Below, one piece after another: positions 7,977 to 15,781 of a stretch of DNA of 42,931 bases. Position 1 is the stretch's first letter. Each line of letters starts with the position of its first letter. Made by a program: the position numbers and the translations under genes. The stretch covers positions 1 through 42,931 of the forward strand of contig CAIQNV010000085.1 of assembly GCA_903873295.1 (NCBI GenBank). The letters are read 5' to 3'. This DNA is from an uncultured Elusimicrobia bacterium. GTDB lineage: Bacteria > Elusimicrobiota > Elusimicrobia > Elusimicrobiales > UBA9959. The notes below the pieces were generated by a model. That model worked only from the letters and a program-made list of their open reading frames with translations. It had not been told where the DNA came from and made no database searches.

Positions 7977-9604
7977 GGCGCGCAGCCGAAGCTTTAAAAA
8001 AAGTCAGCCCCTGGGCGCCGGCTTTTTTTCTGGTCCTGGCCGTCGCCGCCGGCGGCCTGCGCGCGCCCGCCGCCTGGCTGGTTTTCGGGGCTGTTTTTCT
8101 GCCCTGGGCGGCCCTGTCGCCGCGCGGGTTTTCCCGCGCCGGGCTGACAGCTCCGGTCCTGTTTTTTTCCTGGCTCGCGGCCGCGGCGGTTTTTTCACCG
8201 GAGCCGTCCGCTTCGCTAAGCGCCTTTTCCCGCTATGCGGTTTTCGGGCTCCTGTTCTTCTATGCGGCTTCCTCGGAAGAGAGCGGGAGGAGCTGGCTGG
8301 CCGCGGTATACACTCTGGGAGCGGCGGCGGCGGCGGTCCTTATTTTTCAGAAAATCTCCGGCCAGGGCCCGACGGGATTCATCGGCTCCAATCCGAACTA
8401 CTCGGCCGCTTTCTGCGCGGCGGCTTTCCCTCCGGCCCTGCTGGCGCTTTCGGGACAGAGCGGTAAAAAGGAAAAATTATATTATTGGGCGCTCGCGCTG
8501 CTGCTGGCCGCCGGCCTCTATGCCTCCGGTTCCAGGGGCGCCCTGCTGGCCGCCTTGCTGAGCGCCGCCGCGGGCCTCGGTTTCACGCGCCGCTGGGGCT
8601 GGCTGGCCGCGCTTTTTGCCGCCGTGCTGGCCGCCGCGGCTTTCCTGCCGGCCTCCGCCCTCCAGGAGCTGCTAAAGCTTTCCGCTCCGCGCGCTTTCGC
8701 GCGACCGCGCCTGTGGGGCGCCGCGCTGGAGGCCGCGGCCTCGAGCCCCCTGCTCGGCCGGGGGCCGGGTCTCTTCGGGGATATTTTCGAAGTCTTCAAA
8801 TTCCCGTATTTCGACGGACTTTCTTATTACGGGCACAGCACGCTCCACGCGCACAGCGAGATACTGAACCTGGCCGCCGAAGCCGGCTTCCCGGCGGCTT
8901 TCTTTTTTCTGCTTACGGCGGCCGGGGCGCTGGTTTCTCCCGGCGGGAAAAAAATGCCGCTGAAGCTCTGCGCCCTGGCGGTTTTAATCCAGGGCGGGGC
9001 CGATATGATATTCTACTCCGGGGCCGTCTCGCTGCTTTTCTGGGGCTCGCTCGGATTCTCCGCCGGAGGCGGCCCGGACGCGCCGGCCGGAGGGAAGTTT
9101 AAAGCCGCGCTGGCGGCGCTTTGCTTCGCCGGGCTGGCCCTGGCCCCGGCGGCCGCGCATTTCAGCGGCAGGGAGAAATTCCTGGTCCGCTCTTACGGCG
9201 AAGCGCTGCAGGGTCAGAATCGGGCGCTTGTTCTGGCGCTGGCGCGGTCCTCCGCCCTGGAGAGGCCGAAGGACGCTTTCAGGGCGGGAGCCGAGGGGCA
9301 GGCGCTTGCCGCCGCCGGGGACGCGGCCGGAGCGGAAGCGGCGTTCGGGCGCGCCCTATCCCTGGAGCCCGGGTTTTCGGGGGCCCGGCTGGGCCTTGCG
9401 CTGGTTTACGCGGCCGCCCGCCGCGGCGGAGAGGCCTGCTCCGAACTGGCCCTCCTGAAAAGATCCCCGGCACCTGACCCGCGCGATCCTTACCAGCGCG
9501 GGCTGGTTGATTTTGACCGCCAGGCGGCGGAAAAACTGGAAAAAGATATATGCAGGAAAAAGAGAACTGGAGCCGCTACTGCGCCTCCCCGCAAAACGCG
9601 ATAG
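7973..9604 (+). CDS. O-antigen ligase/polymerase-family membrane protein with TPR-like tail (second of two)
   Basis: A 543-residue polytopic protein of the same Wzy_C/WaaL-type family as its upstream neighbour. It has about ten membrane helices and a periplasmic loop with GHSTLHAHSEILNLAAEAG near residue 288, which aligns with the H-x-E-x-LAE-x-G signature of the neighbour. The region after about residue 370 is soluble and carries at least one TPR-like helix pair (GDAAGAEAAFGRALSLEPG), a common arrangement in this family. It shares ATGA with the first gene, and its 3' end overlaps the phospholipase D gene by 55 bases. Glycan ligase, polymerase and oligosaccharyltransferase cannot be told apart by sequence reading alone. 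Confidence 0.8.
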   Translation: MRRAAEALKKVSPWAPAFFLVLAVAAGGLRAPAAWLVFGAVFLPWAALSPRGFSRAGLTAPVLFFSWLAAAAVFSPEPSASLSAFSRYAVFGLLFFYAASSEESGRSWLAAVYTLGAAAAAVLIFQKISGQGPTGFIGSNPNYSAAFCAAAFPPALLALSGQSGKKEKLYYWALALLLAAGLYASGSRGALLAALLSAAAGLGFTRRWGWLAALFAAVLAAAAFLPASALQELLKLSAPRAFARPRLWGAALEAAASSPLLGRGPGLFGDIFEVFKFPYFDGLSYYGHSTLHAHSEILNLAAEAGFPAAFFFLLTAAGALVSPGGKKMPLKLCALAVLIQGGADMIFYSGAVSLLFWGSLGFSAGGGPDAPAGGKFKAALAALCFAGLALAPAAAHFSGREKFLVRSYGEALQGQNRALVLALARSSALERPKDAFRAGAEGQALAAAGDAAGAEAAFGRALSLEPGFSGARLGLALVYAAARRGGEACSELALLKRSPAPDPRDPYQRGLVDFDRQAAEKLEKDICRKKRTGAATAPPRKTR

Positions 9605-10704
9605 CGGGCAACGAGGTCGCCCTGTTCAAGGACGGAGAAGAGGCGTTTCCCGCGCTGCTGTCCGCGATAGGCGGAGCGCGCGAATTCGTGCTGCTTGAAT
9701 TTTACGCGTTCGCCGACGACTCCATCGGCAGGACCGTAGGGGATCTGCTGCGCGAAAAAGCGCGCCAGGGCGTGGCGGTCTACCTGATCTACGATTCGGT
9801 GGGCTCCATACTTACCGACAGGGGATTTTTTGACGTGCTGGCCGCGGCGGGGGTAAAGGTGGCGGAGTTCCGCCCGGTCATTTACTGGAAGCCCTACTGG
9901 AACTGGATAAAGCGCGACCACAGGAAGACCGTGTGCGTGGACGGGCGCTGCGCCTTCGCGGGCGGCTTCAATATCACCGAGAGCGACGCGCCCAGGTCTA
10001 TGGGCGGGCGCGGCTGGAAGGATACGCTGGCCCGCGTGAGCGGCCCGGCGGTCGCGGGGATAGAAAAAGTTTTCTGGGAGGCCTGGGCCGCTTCCACCCC
10101 TGTAGGCGGGCCCGCCGAACCCTGCCTGCCGGTCTCCGAACCGGAGAAGGCGGGGGACAAGCGCGTCTCGGTGGTTTTTGCCGGCGGCATACGCAATGTG
10201 CGCTCCATAAGGCGCAGTTACCGCTACGCCATAAACCGCGCGCTGGAATATATCTATATCACCAACGCCTACTTCCTGCCGGACCGCCTGGTTTACCGGC
10301 GGCTGATCAAGGCCGCGCAGCGCGGAGTGGACGTGCGGATCATCGCGCCCAGGGAAACAGATTACCCGTACGTGCGCTGGGCCTCCTGGGCCATGTACGG
10401 GCACCTCATAAAGAACGGGGTCAAGGTCTATGAGTGGCAGGGGCGCATACTGCATTCGAAGACGGCCGTGATAGACGGCCTGTGGTCGTCCGTGGGCAGC
10501 CACAACCTGGACCACCGCAGCCTCCATTATAATCTTGAGGTCAACCTGAACGTTTACGACAGGACTTTCAGCTCCGAGATGACGCGGGCCTTCCGGGAAG
10601 ATCTGAAGAAATCCAGGCTCGTCACGTTCAACGACGTTAAAAACAGGCCGTTCACGGCCAAGGCCGCCTCCAAGTTCCTTTATCTGTTCCGCTCATGGCT
10701 ATAA
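9550..10704 (+). CDS. Phospholipase D-superfamily protein, cardiolipin synthase-like
   Basis: This 384-residue protein has two complete HKD motifs: H124-x-K126-x4-D131 (HRKTVCVD) and H302-x-K304-x4-D309 (HSKTAVID). Each is followed by the expected GG/GS-x-N segment. This is the layout of ClsA/ClsB-type cardiolipin synthases, which join two phosphatidylglycerols. It lacks the two N-terminal membrane helices of ClsA and so resembles ClsB-type soluble or peripheral enzymes. The chosen ATG lies within the end of the previous gene; a later start is possible, but the first residues already read like the family. Other PLD-family transfer or hydrolysis reactions cannot be excluded. Confidence 0.85.
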   Translation: MQEKENWSRYCASPQNAIAGNEVALFKDGEEAFPALLSAIGGAREFVLLEFYAFADDSIGRTVGDLLREKARQGVAVYLIYDSVGSILTDRGFFDVLAAAGVKVAEFRPVIYWKPYWNWIKRDHRKTVCVDGRCAFAGGFNITESDAPRSMGGRGWKDTLARVSGPAVAGIEKVFWEAWAASTPVGGPAEPCLPVSEPEKAGDKRVSVVFAGGIRNVRSIRRSYRYAINRALEYIYITNAYFLPDRLVYRRLIKAAQRGVDVRIIAPRETDYPYVRWASWAMYGHLIKNGVKVYEWQGRILHSKTAVIDGLWSSVGSHNLDHRSLHYNLEVNLNVYDRTFSSEMTRAFREDLKKSRLVTFNDVKNRPFTAKAASKFLYLFRSWL

Positions 10705-12137
10705 AACTGATATTTTCAGCCCTGCTGCTGGCCGCGTCCCTCCCCGGGGCGGCTTTCTGCCGGGAGCCTGAAATAAGCCCGCAGAACGCGCAGGCCGAAG
10801 AGCTTTCCTCCGTCAGGGACAGGCTGCTGAGCAGCCTTTTTTTTCGCGGGGAGCTGGCCGATAAAATAATAGAGGCGGGCCTGGCCGGGCGCTTTGTGGA
10901 CCTGGAGGGGATAGAGACGAACGCGGGGGCTAAAAGCGCGCTGCTGGGCTGGATACGGAAAAATCCCGCCAAGGCCGCCGAGGTCTACCAGCACATGAAG
11001 GGGGCGGGCGGGCGCCTGCACGATGCCATAGAGACCCGTGAGATGACCTGGGAGTTCAACCGCTCTTTTATAGCCGCCGTAAAGGCGCTGAACGACGCCG
11101 CCGGCAGCGCTTCCGTGTCCAAAGAAACGCTTGAGCTGGCCGCCCGCCGCCTTTACGAGGGAAAGCAGTCCGATTCTGAAGGGCTTGAGGTCAGGGCCGG
11201 CGGCGCGAGCGCGGGCGGCAGCGGCTTTTTCTCGATAAATTACGCGGCTTACCGGCTTAACAAGGCCGGGTTGGAGCGGGAAATTTCACAGGCCGGAGAG
11301 TGGTTTGAAGCCGCGCGCGGCGAAGGCGCCCGGCTTGAACCCGGCGGAGCTTATGCCGCTGCCTTTTCCCGGTATACCGAATTCGTCGTAGCGGCGGCGG
11401 CCCTTAAAGGCAGGGAAGCCGTAACGGAGCAGGAATCCCGCCGCCTTGAGAGGCTGCGCGTAAACCTGCGCTCCGCTTTGGCCGCGCTGACCCTGCGCTC
11501 GCGCATTTCCGCCCTTTCCGCCGCCGGAGTTTCTCTTGAAAGATCCGGCGCGCAGCCCGGCGCCAAAGAGCTGCTGCTGTCGGTCTCCCGGCTTAAAGCC
11601 GGGCTGGAAGCTCTGGCCGCCAGGATCGAAGCCGGCGGCGTGGCGCTCGGGGAGCTGGGGCGGCTGGTGAATTCCGCGGAAAATGATTTTGCCGCGCTCT
11701 ACCTCGGATACTCGGCTTACGACGGGCTGCTTAACCTGAAGAGCGGGGCGGCCCGCGCCGGGTTTTCCTGTTTTTACGATTATGCCGTCTACCGCTACCT
11801 GGCCGTCTTTTTCCCGGGAACGGCCTACCCCCGGGCGCGCGCGGAACTTGCCGCCGCCTCCGGCGCGCTGGACGCCGCGCTGCTTAAGGCCGGTGAGGGC
11901 GACCTTTCGGGAGCGCTTTCGGGGCTTGAGGCGGGGCGCGTGAAAGCCGCCGTCGGCGTAGTGCGCTCCGCGTCTTCCTTTAACCGCGGCGCGCAGTATT
12001 TTCTCTGGGGCCTGCTCTTCAGGCCCGCGGAGTACGAGATCTCGGTCAGGGGCGGGCGCGCGGTTTTCCGCCCGGTTTTCACCTTTTTTGAAATTGCGGG
12101 GGGGCGATGGCCGCCTGACGGCCGCGGGAAGCTATGA
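10695..12137 (+). CDS. Secreted alpha-helical protein of unknown function
   Basis: A 480-residue protein starts with a signal peptide (MAIKLIFSALLLAASLPGAAFC), followed by a mostly helical, alanine/leucine/glutamate-rich body. No lipobox fits the cysteine at residue 22. There is a serine/glycine-rich break near residue 165-178 and no recognisable enzyme motif. It overlaps the preceding phospholipase D gene by ten bases and the next gene by ATGA, so it is embedded in the operon. A periplasmic structural or scaffold role is possible, but I do not recognise the family. Confidence 0.75.
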   Translation: MAIKLIFSALLLAASLPGAAFCREPEISPQNAQAEELSSVRDRLLSSLFFRGELADKIIEAGLAGRFVDLEGIETNAGAKSALLGWIRKNPAKAAEVYQHMKGAGGRLHDAIETREMTWEFNRSFIAAVKALNDAAGSASVSKETLELAARRLYEGKQSDSEGLEVRAGGASAGGSGFFSINYAAYRLNKAGLEREISQAGEWFEAARGEGARLEPGGAYAAAFSRYTEFVVAAAALKGREAVTEQESRRLERLRVNLRSALAALTLRSRISALSAAGVSLERSGAQPGAKELLLSVSRLKAGLEALAARIEAGGVALGELGRLVNSAENDFAALYLGYSAYDGLLNLKSGAARAGFSCFYDYAVYRYLAVFFPGTAYPRARAELAAASGALDAALLKAGEGDLSGALSGLEAGRVKAAVGVVRSASSFNRGAQYFLWGLLFRPAEYEISVRGGRAVFRPVFTFFEIAGGRWPPDGRGKL

Positions 12138-12838
12138 AAAAACTTTATCTCTTTTCCTACGGGCTTTACCCGGGGCAGGTTACGCTGGAGACGCTGGCCG
12201 CCATGCGCCGGTGCGGCGCCGTCTACACGCATTGCCTGGACAAAGCCACCGCCGGGCAGTTCGCGAAACTGGCGCCGGGCCTGAAGCTTACCGCCGGGCT
12301 CGGCCGGGAGGAGACCGCGGCGGCGGCGGTCTCCGCGCTGGAAAAGCATGACACCGTCGGGTTTCTCACCTACGGCAACCCGCTTTTTCTTAACCAGACC
12401 GCCGCCGCGGTCATGAAGGCGGCGGCGGGAAAAAAAGCGGCGGTCAGCGTTTTTGCGGGGGTGTCTTCTTTCGACGCGCTGGTGAACCTGTTCAACCTGA
12501 ATAAATATTCCCCGCGGGGCCTGCGGCTGGTGGACGCCGCGGCTTCCATAGACGCGCCTTCTTTTACGCCGGACATGGATACTCTCGTCTTCGTGCCGGA
12601 CGTGCTGAACCTGCAGCGCAACGCGGGGCGGAAAAAGGAGTTCATCGCGGCGGCCCTGAAAGCCTACCCGCGCGCGGCGCCGGTCTACCTGGCGGATTGC
12701 GCGTCGATCTCAAGCCGCGCCGCCAGGGTCATTAAAGGGAAAATAGGCGGCCTCGCCGCGCTGCTTCAGAAAATAAACGAGCGCCATACCCTGTTCATCC
12801 CAGCGGCAAAAAATGACCTTCGGGGGCGGGGGCTTTAA
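12134..12838 (+). CDS. Tetrapyrrole-methylase-fold (SAM-dependent) protein
   Basis: At 234 residues it resembles the TP-methylase fold shared by corrin/porphyrin methylases, RsmI, diphthine synthase and borosin peptide N-methyltransferases. Visible signs are an N-terminal strand with LYPGQVTLETLAAMRRCGAVYT, where these proteins have GPGDPELLTLKA, then TYGNPLFLNQT near 79-88 (the GDP/GHP-type SAM loop), and FAGVSSFDAL near 108 (the PGVSS motif). The GNP variant is closer to the non-corrinoid branches than to CobA. Substrate is unknown. It overlaps the upstream gene by ATGA and has GGGAAG upstream. No cobalamin, sirohaem or haem genes lie nearby, which argues against a routine tetrapyrrole role. 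Confidence 0.65.
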   Translation: MKKLYLFSYGLYPGQVTLETLAAMRRCGAVYTHCLDKATAGQFAKLAPGLKLTAGLGREETAAAAVSALEKHDTVGFLTYGNPLFLNQTAAAVMKAAAGKKAAVSVFAGVSSFDALVNLFNLNKYSPRGLRLVDAAASIDAPSFTPDMDTLVFVPDVLNLQRNAGRKKEFIAAALKAYPRAAPVYLADCASISSRAARVIKGKIGGLAALLQKINERHTLFIPAAKNDLRGRGL

Positions 12839-12839
12839 G

Positions 12840-14285
12840 ATGTCTTCTCTAAAAAATATTCTAGTCACCGGCGCCACCGGCTATATCGGCGGCCGGCTTA
12901 TCCCCCGGCTGCTGGAGAAAGGCTATAAGGTCCGCTGCCTCGTGCGCCATCCCGAGCGGCTAGCGGGCCGCCCGTGGGCCGGCAGCGTGGAGATCCTGGG
13001 GGGCGATGTCTATGAAAAAAAAGGCCTGCGCAGAGCCCTGGCCGGGATCGACGCCGCCTATTACCTCGTGCACTCCATGGCGGACGTCCCCGGCTTTGAA
13101 AAGATGGAGGAGGCCTCGGCTTATAATTTCGCGAGGGCCGCTTCCGGGGCCGGCTGCGGCAGGGTGATCTATCTCGGCGGGCTCGGCAAGGAGAGCGGCC
13201 CGCTCTCCAAACATCTCACCTCCCGCCACCGCGTCGGCGAGATGCTGCGCTCCTTCGGCACGCCGGTTACCGAGTTCCGGGCCGCCATCATAGTCGGCTC
13301 GGGCAGCATCTCGTTCGAGATGATCCGCTATCTGGTGGAGCGCCTGCCGGTGATCCCCACCTGCGGCTGCCTGCAGAAGCGCTGCCAGCCCCTCGCGGTC
13401 AGGGACGCGCTCTCTTATCTTATCGGCTGCCTGGAGAAGCCTGAAACCGCCGGGCGCATCATAGAGATCGGCGGACCCACCGCGCACCCTTACGAGGAGC
13501 TCCTGCGCATCTACGCGGATATCCGCGGCCTCAGGCGCCGGTTCATAGACCTGCACCGGTGGAACGTGGAGTTCAACAGCGCGATGGTGGGGCTGCTGAC
13601 GCCCGTGCCGAGGATATTCGCGTACCCGCTCCTGGAGAGCCTGAACTACGAGGTCACCTGCAGCGGCACCGAGGCGGCGGAGCTTTTTCCCGAGATCAAG
13701 CCGCTGGACTACGCGACGGCCGTGAAATACGCCCTGATACGCTTAAGCGAGAACGCGGTGGAGACCTCCTGGACCGCCGCCTATACGCCGTCCTACTCCA
13801 GGCCTTACACTTTCAAGGACAGCGAAGGCCTTATCCGCCACGCCCACGTGCTGCATATCTGGGCCGGGGCGGAAGCCGTCTTTAAGGTGTTCTCCGGGAT
13901 AGGCGGCGGGCGCGGCTGGTTCTACGGGCAGTGGCTTTGGGACCTGAAGGCCCTGCAGGACAGGCTGGTCGGGGGGACGGGCATGCGCCTCGGCCGGCGC
14001 CATCCGGACATTATTAACCAGGGCGAGGTGCTGGATTGCTGGCGGGTGGAGCGCGTTATAGAGAACAGGATGCTCCTGCTCCGCGCCGAGATGCGCCTGC
14101 CGGGCAAAGGCTGGCTGCAGTTCGAAGCCGTGCCGGCCGGGGAAGACGCCTGCACGCTGCGCCTGACGGCGTATTTCGAGCCGCACGGGCTGTTCGGCAA
14201 CCTTTACTGGTACGCGCTTTACCCGGTGCATCTCTGGATATTCCGCGGCCTGGCGCTGGAGATCCGCCGCCGCGCGACCGCGTAG
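12840..14285 (+). CDS. SDR-family NAD(P)-binding protein with C-terminal DUF2867
   Basis: This 481-residue fusion begins with an atypical short-chain dehydrogenase/NmrA-like Rossmann domain (T10-GATGYIGG near residues 11-18, and YYLVHSM). It ends in a DUF2867 domain (from about 325, including FYGQWLWDLKALQD and the C-terminal YWYALYPVHLWIF). Proteins of this layout are common in environmental bacteria, with no firmly known substrate; an oxidoreductase or epimerase on a lipid or sugar is a guess. I chose the ATG at 12840, one base after the previous stop, over the in-frame ATG at 12813, because the Rossmann strand starts right after it. It is the last gene of the operon. Confidence 0.82.
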   Translation: MSSLKNILVTGATGYIGGRLIPRLLEKGYKVRCLVRHPERLAGRPWAGSVEILGGDVYEKKGLRRALAGIDAAYYLVHSMADVPGFEKMEEASAYNFARAASGAGCGRVIYLGGLGKESGPLSKHLTSRHRVGEMLRSFGTPVTEFRAAIIVGSGSISFEMIRYLVERLPVIPTCGCLQKRCQPLAVRDALSYLIGCLEKPETAGRIIEIGGPTAHPYEELLRIYADIRGLRRRFIDLHRWNVEFNSAMVGLLTPVPRIFAYPLLESLNYEVTCSGTEAAELFPEIKPLDYATAVKYALIRLSENAVETSWTAAYTPSYSRPYTFKDSEGLIRHAHVLHIWAGAEAVFKVFSGIGGGRGWFYGQWLWDLKALQDRLVGGTGMRLGRRHPDIINQGEVLDCWRVERVIENRMLLLRAEMRLPGKGWLQFEAVPAGEDACTLRLTAYFEPHGLFGNLYWYALYPVHLWIFRGLALEIRRRATA

Positions 14286-14306
14286 GCCGCGGCGGCGGAT
14301 TTTTTT
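14262..14306 (+). terminator. Strong rho-independent terminator closing the six-gene operon
   Basis: A perfect 13-bp stem, ATCCGCCGCCGCG / CGCGGCGGCGGAT (14262-14274 and 14288-14300), runs straight into seven T. The left arm and loop lie inside the last codons of the SDR gene and the loop holds its stop codon. Confidence 0.93.
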
Positions 14307-14313
14307 GCGGGTT

Positions 14314-14330
14314 TTATAATTGGATTATAA
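14314..14330. repeat. AT-rich inverted repeat upstream of the citrate synthase promoter
   Basis: TTATAAT-TGG-ATTATAA is a perfect 7-bp inverted repeat, 15 bases upstream of the -35 box. It may be an operator or upstream activation site; nothing in the sequence names the regulator. Confidence 0.4.
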
Positions 14331-14345
14331 TTATCCGGTAAAGTA

Positions 14346-14374
14346 TTGACGGCGCGGTTCGTTTCTGTTATCAT
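14346..14374 (+). promoter_or_regulatory. Sigma-70 promoter of the citrate synthase gene
   Basis: TTGACG (14346-14351), a 17-base spacer, and TATCAT (14369-14374). It gives a 5' leader of about 55 bases that ends in a GAGAGG ribosome site. Confidence 0.7.
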
Positions 14375-14433
14375 TTTTGATTATTCAGCGGCGGCGCGGG
14401 AACGGCGGAAAATATCGGTCCGAGAGGTTTAAA

Positions 14434-15726
14434 ATGGCACACAAGGCGACGCTTACCATAGACGGCAAGACGGTGGAACTTCCGGTCGTTGAAGGGACCG
14501 AGGGCGAACTGGCGCTGGACATAACCCAGCTGCGCGCCCAGACCGGGCTTATCACCTTCGACCCCGGCTATGGAAATACGGGCAGCTGCAAAAGCGCCAT
14601 AACGTTCATCGACGGAGAAAAGGGGATACTGCGCTACCGCGGAATACCGATAGAGCAGTTCGACAGGCCGAAGCCCGATTTCCTGGAAACGGCCATGCTT
14701 GTGATCTTCGGCCAGCTCCCCAATAAGGCCGACCTGGAAAGGTTCCGCGGGTTATCCGGCGCGAACTCGTATCTCGACGAGAACATGCGGCATCACTTCG
14801 AGGGTTTTCCCGTCAGCGCCCCCCCGATGGCGCAGCTTTCGGCGATGATAAACGCGCTTTCCTGCTTCCACCCGGAAGTGTTCAAGCTCGCCAACGACAG
14901 TTCCTTCGAAAGCGCGGCGGCGGGGATCATAAGCAAGATACGCACCATCGCCGCCTACTCCTACCGCAGGTCGAAAGGGCTGCCCCTGATGTATCCCAAC
15001 TCCAACCTGCGCTACTGCGCCAATTTCCTGCACATGATGTTCTCCATGCCCTATAAGGACCACGTCGTGGAGCCGGAAATAGAGGACGCCCTCAACCTGA
15101 TCTTCACGCTCCACGCCGACCATGAGCAGAACTGCAGCACGTCCACGGTCAGGATGGTGGGCTCCAGCAAGGCCAACCTTTTCGCCTCGGTCGCCTCCGG
15201 CGTCTGCGCGCTGTGGGGGCCGCTCCACGGCGGAGCGAACCTCGCCGTCATAGATATGCTCGAGGAGATCCACCGCGGGAACATGAAGCCCGAAAGGTGC
15301 CTGGAGCTCGCCAAGGACAAAACCAGCGGCTTCAAGCTCATGGGCTTCGGCCACCGCGTATACAAGAACTACGACCCGCGCGCGAAGATCCTCAAGAAGA
15401 CCTGCGACCGGGTTTTCGCTAAAATGGGGGTGCACGACCCGCTGCTCGAGATAGCCATGAAACTGGAGCAGCTGGCGCTTAAGGACCCGTATTTCATAGA
15501 GAAGAAGCTTTACCCCAACGTGGATTTCTACAGCGGCATAATAATGAAAGCCATAGGGATCCCCGCCAATATGTTCCCGGTCATGTTCTCCATAGGCCGG
15601 CTGCCCGGCTGGATAGCGCAGTGGAAGGAGCAGCACGACGAGCAGTCCACTAAAATAGCGCGGCCGAGGCAGGTCTACACCGGCGAAAAGATACGGGACT
15701 ATGTCCCGATGGGAAAAAGGAAATAG
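14434..15726 (+). CDS. gltA: Citrate synthase, hexameric GltA type
   Basis: This enzyme condenses acetyl-CoA with oxaloacetate to citrate. It has 430 residues, close to the E. coli enzyme. The catalytic residues are visible as H265 (GPLHGGAN), H307 (GFGHRVYK) and D364 (NVDFYSG), almost at the E. coli positions. The N-terminal beta segment (TFDPGYGNTGSCKSAITFIDG) is typical of the longer Gram-negative type. The ATG at 14434 follows GAGAGG at proper spacing; an in-frame extension to 14377 has no ribosome site. It has its own promoter and is followed 55 bases later by PEP carboxykinase. Confidence 0.96.
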   Translation: MAHKATLTIDGKTVELPVVEGTEGELALDITQLRAQTGLITFDPGYGNTGSCKSAITFIDGEKGILRYRGIPIEQFDRPKPDFLETAMLVIFGQLPNKADLERFRGLSGANSYLDENMRHHFEGFPVSAPPMAQLSAMINALSCFHPEVFKLANDSSFESAAAGIISKIRTIAAYSYRRSKGLPLMYPNSNLRYCANFLHMMFSMPYKDHVVEPEIEDALNLIFTLHADHEQNCSTSTVRMVGSSKANLFASVASGVCALWGPLHGGANLAVIDMLEEIHRGNMKPERCLELAKDKTSGFKLMGFGHRVYKNYDPRAKILKKTCDRVFAKMGVHDPLLEIAMKLEQLALKDPYFIEKKLYPNVDFYSGIIMKAIGIPANMFPVMFSIGRLPGWIAQWKEQHDEQSTKIARPRQVYTGEKIRDYVPMGKRK

Positions 15727-15781
15727 GCCGCCGGAAAAGCGCGGGCCGGCAAAGATACCGAAGAGCGGCTGGGAGGAAAAA

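Noticed and set aside
7049-9500. Several long open frames on both strands within the two O-antigen-ligase-like genes
   Set aside because: They are shadows created by high GC, rich in arginine, glycine and proline, and overlap clear membrane-protein genes.
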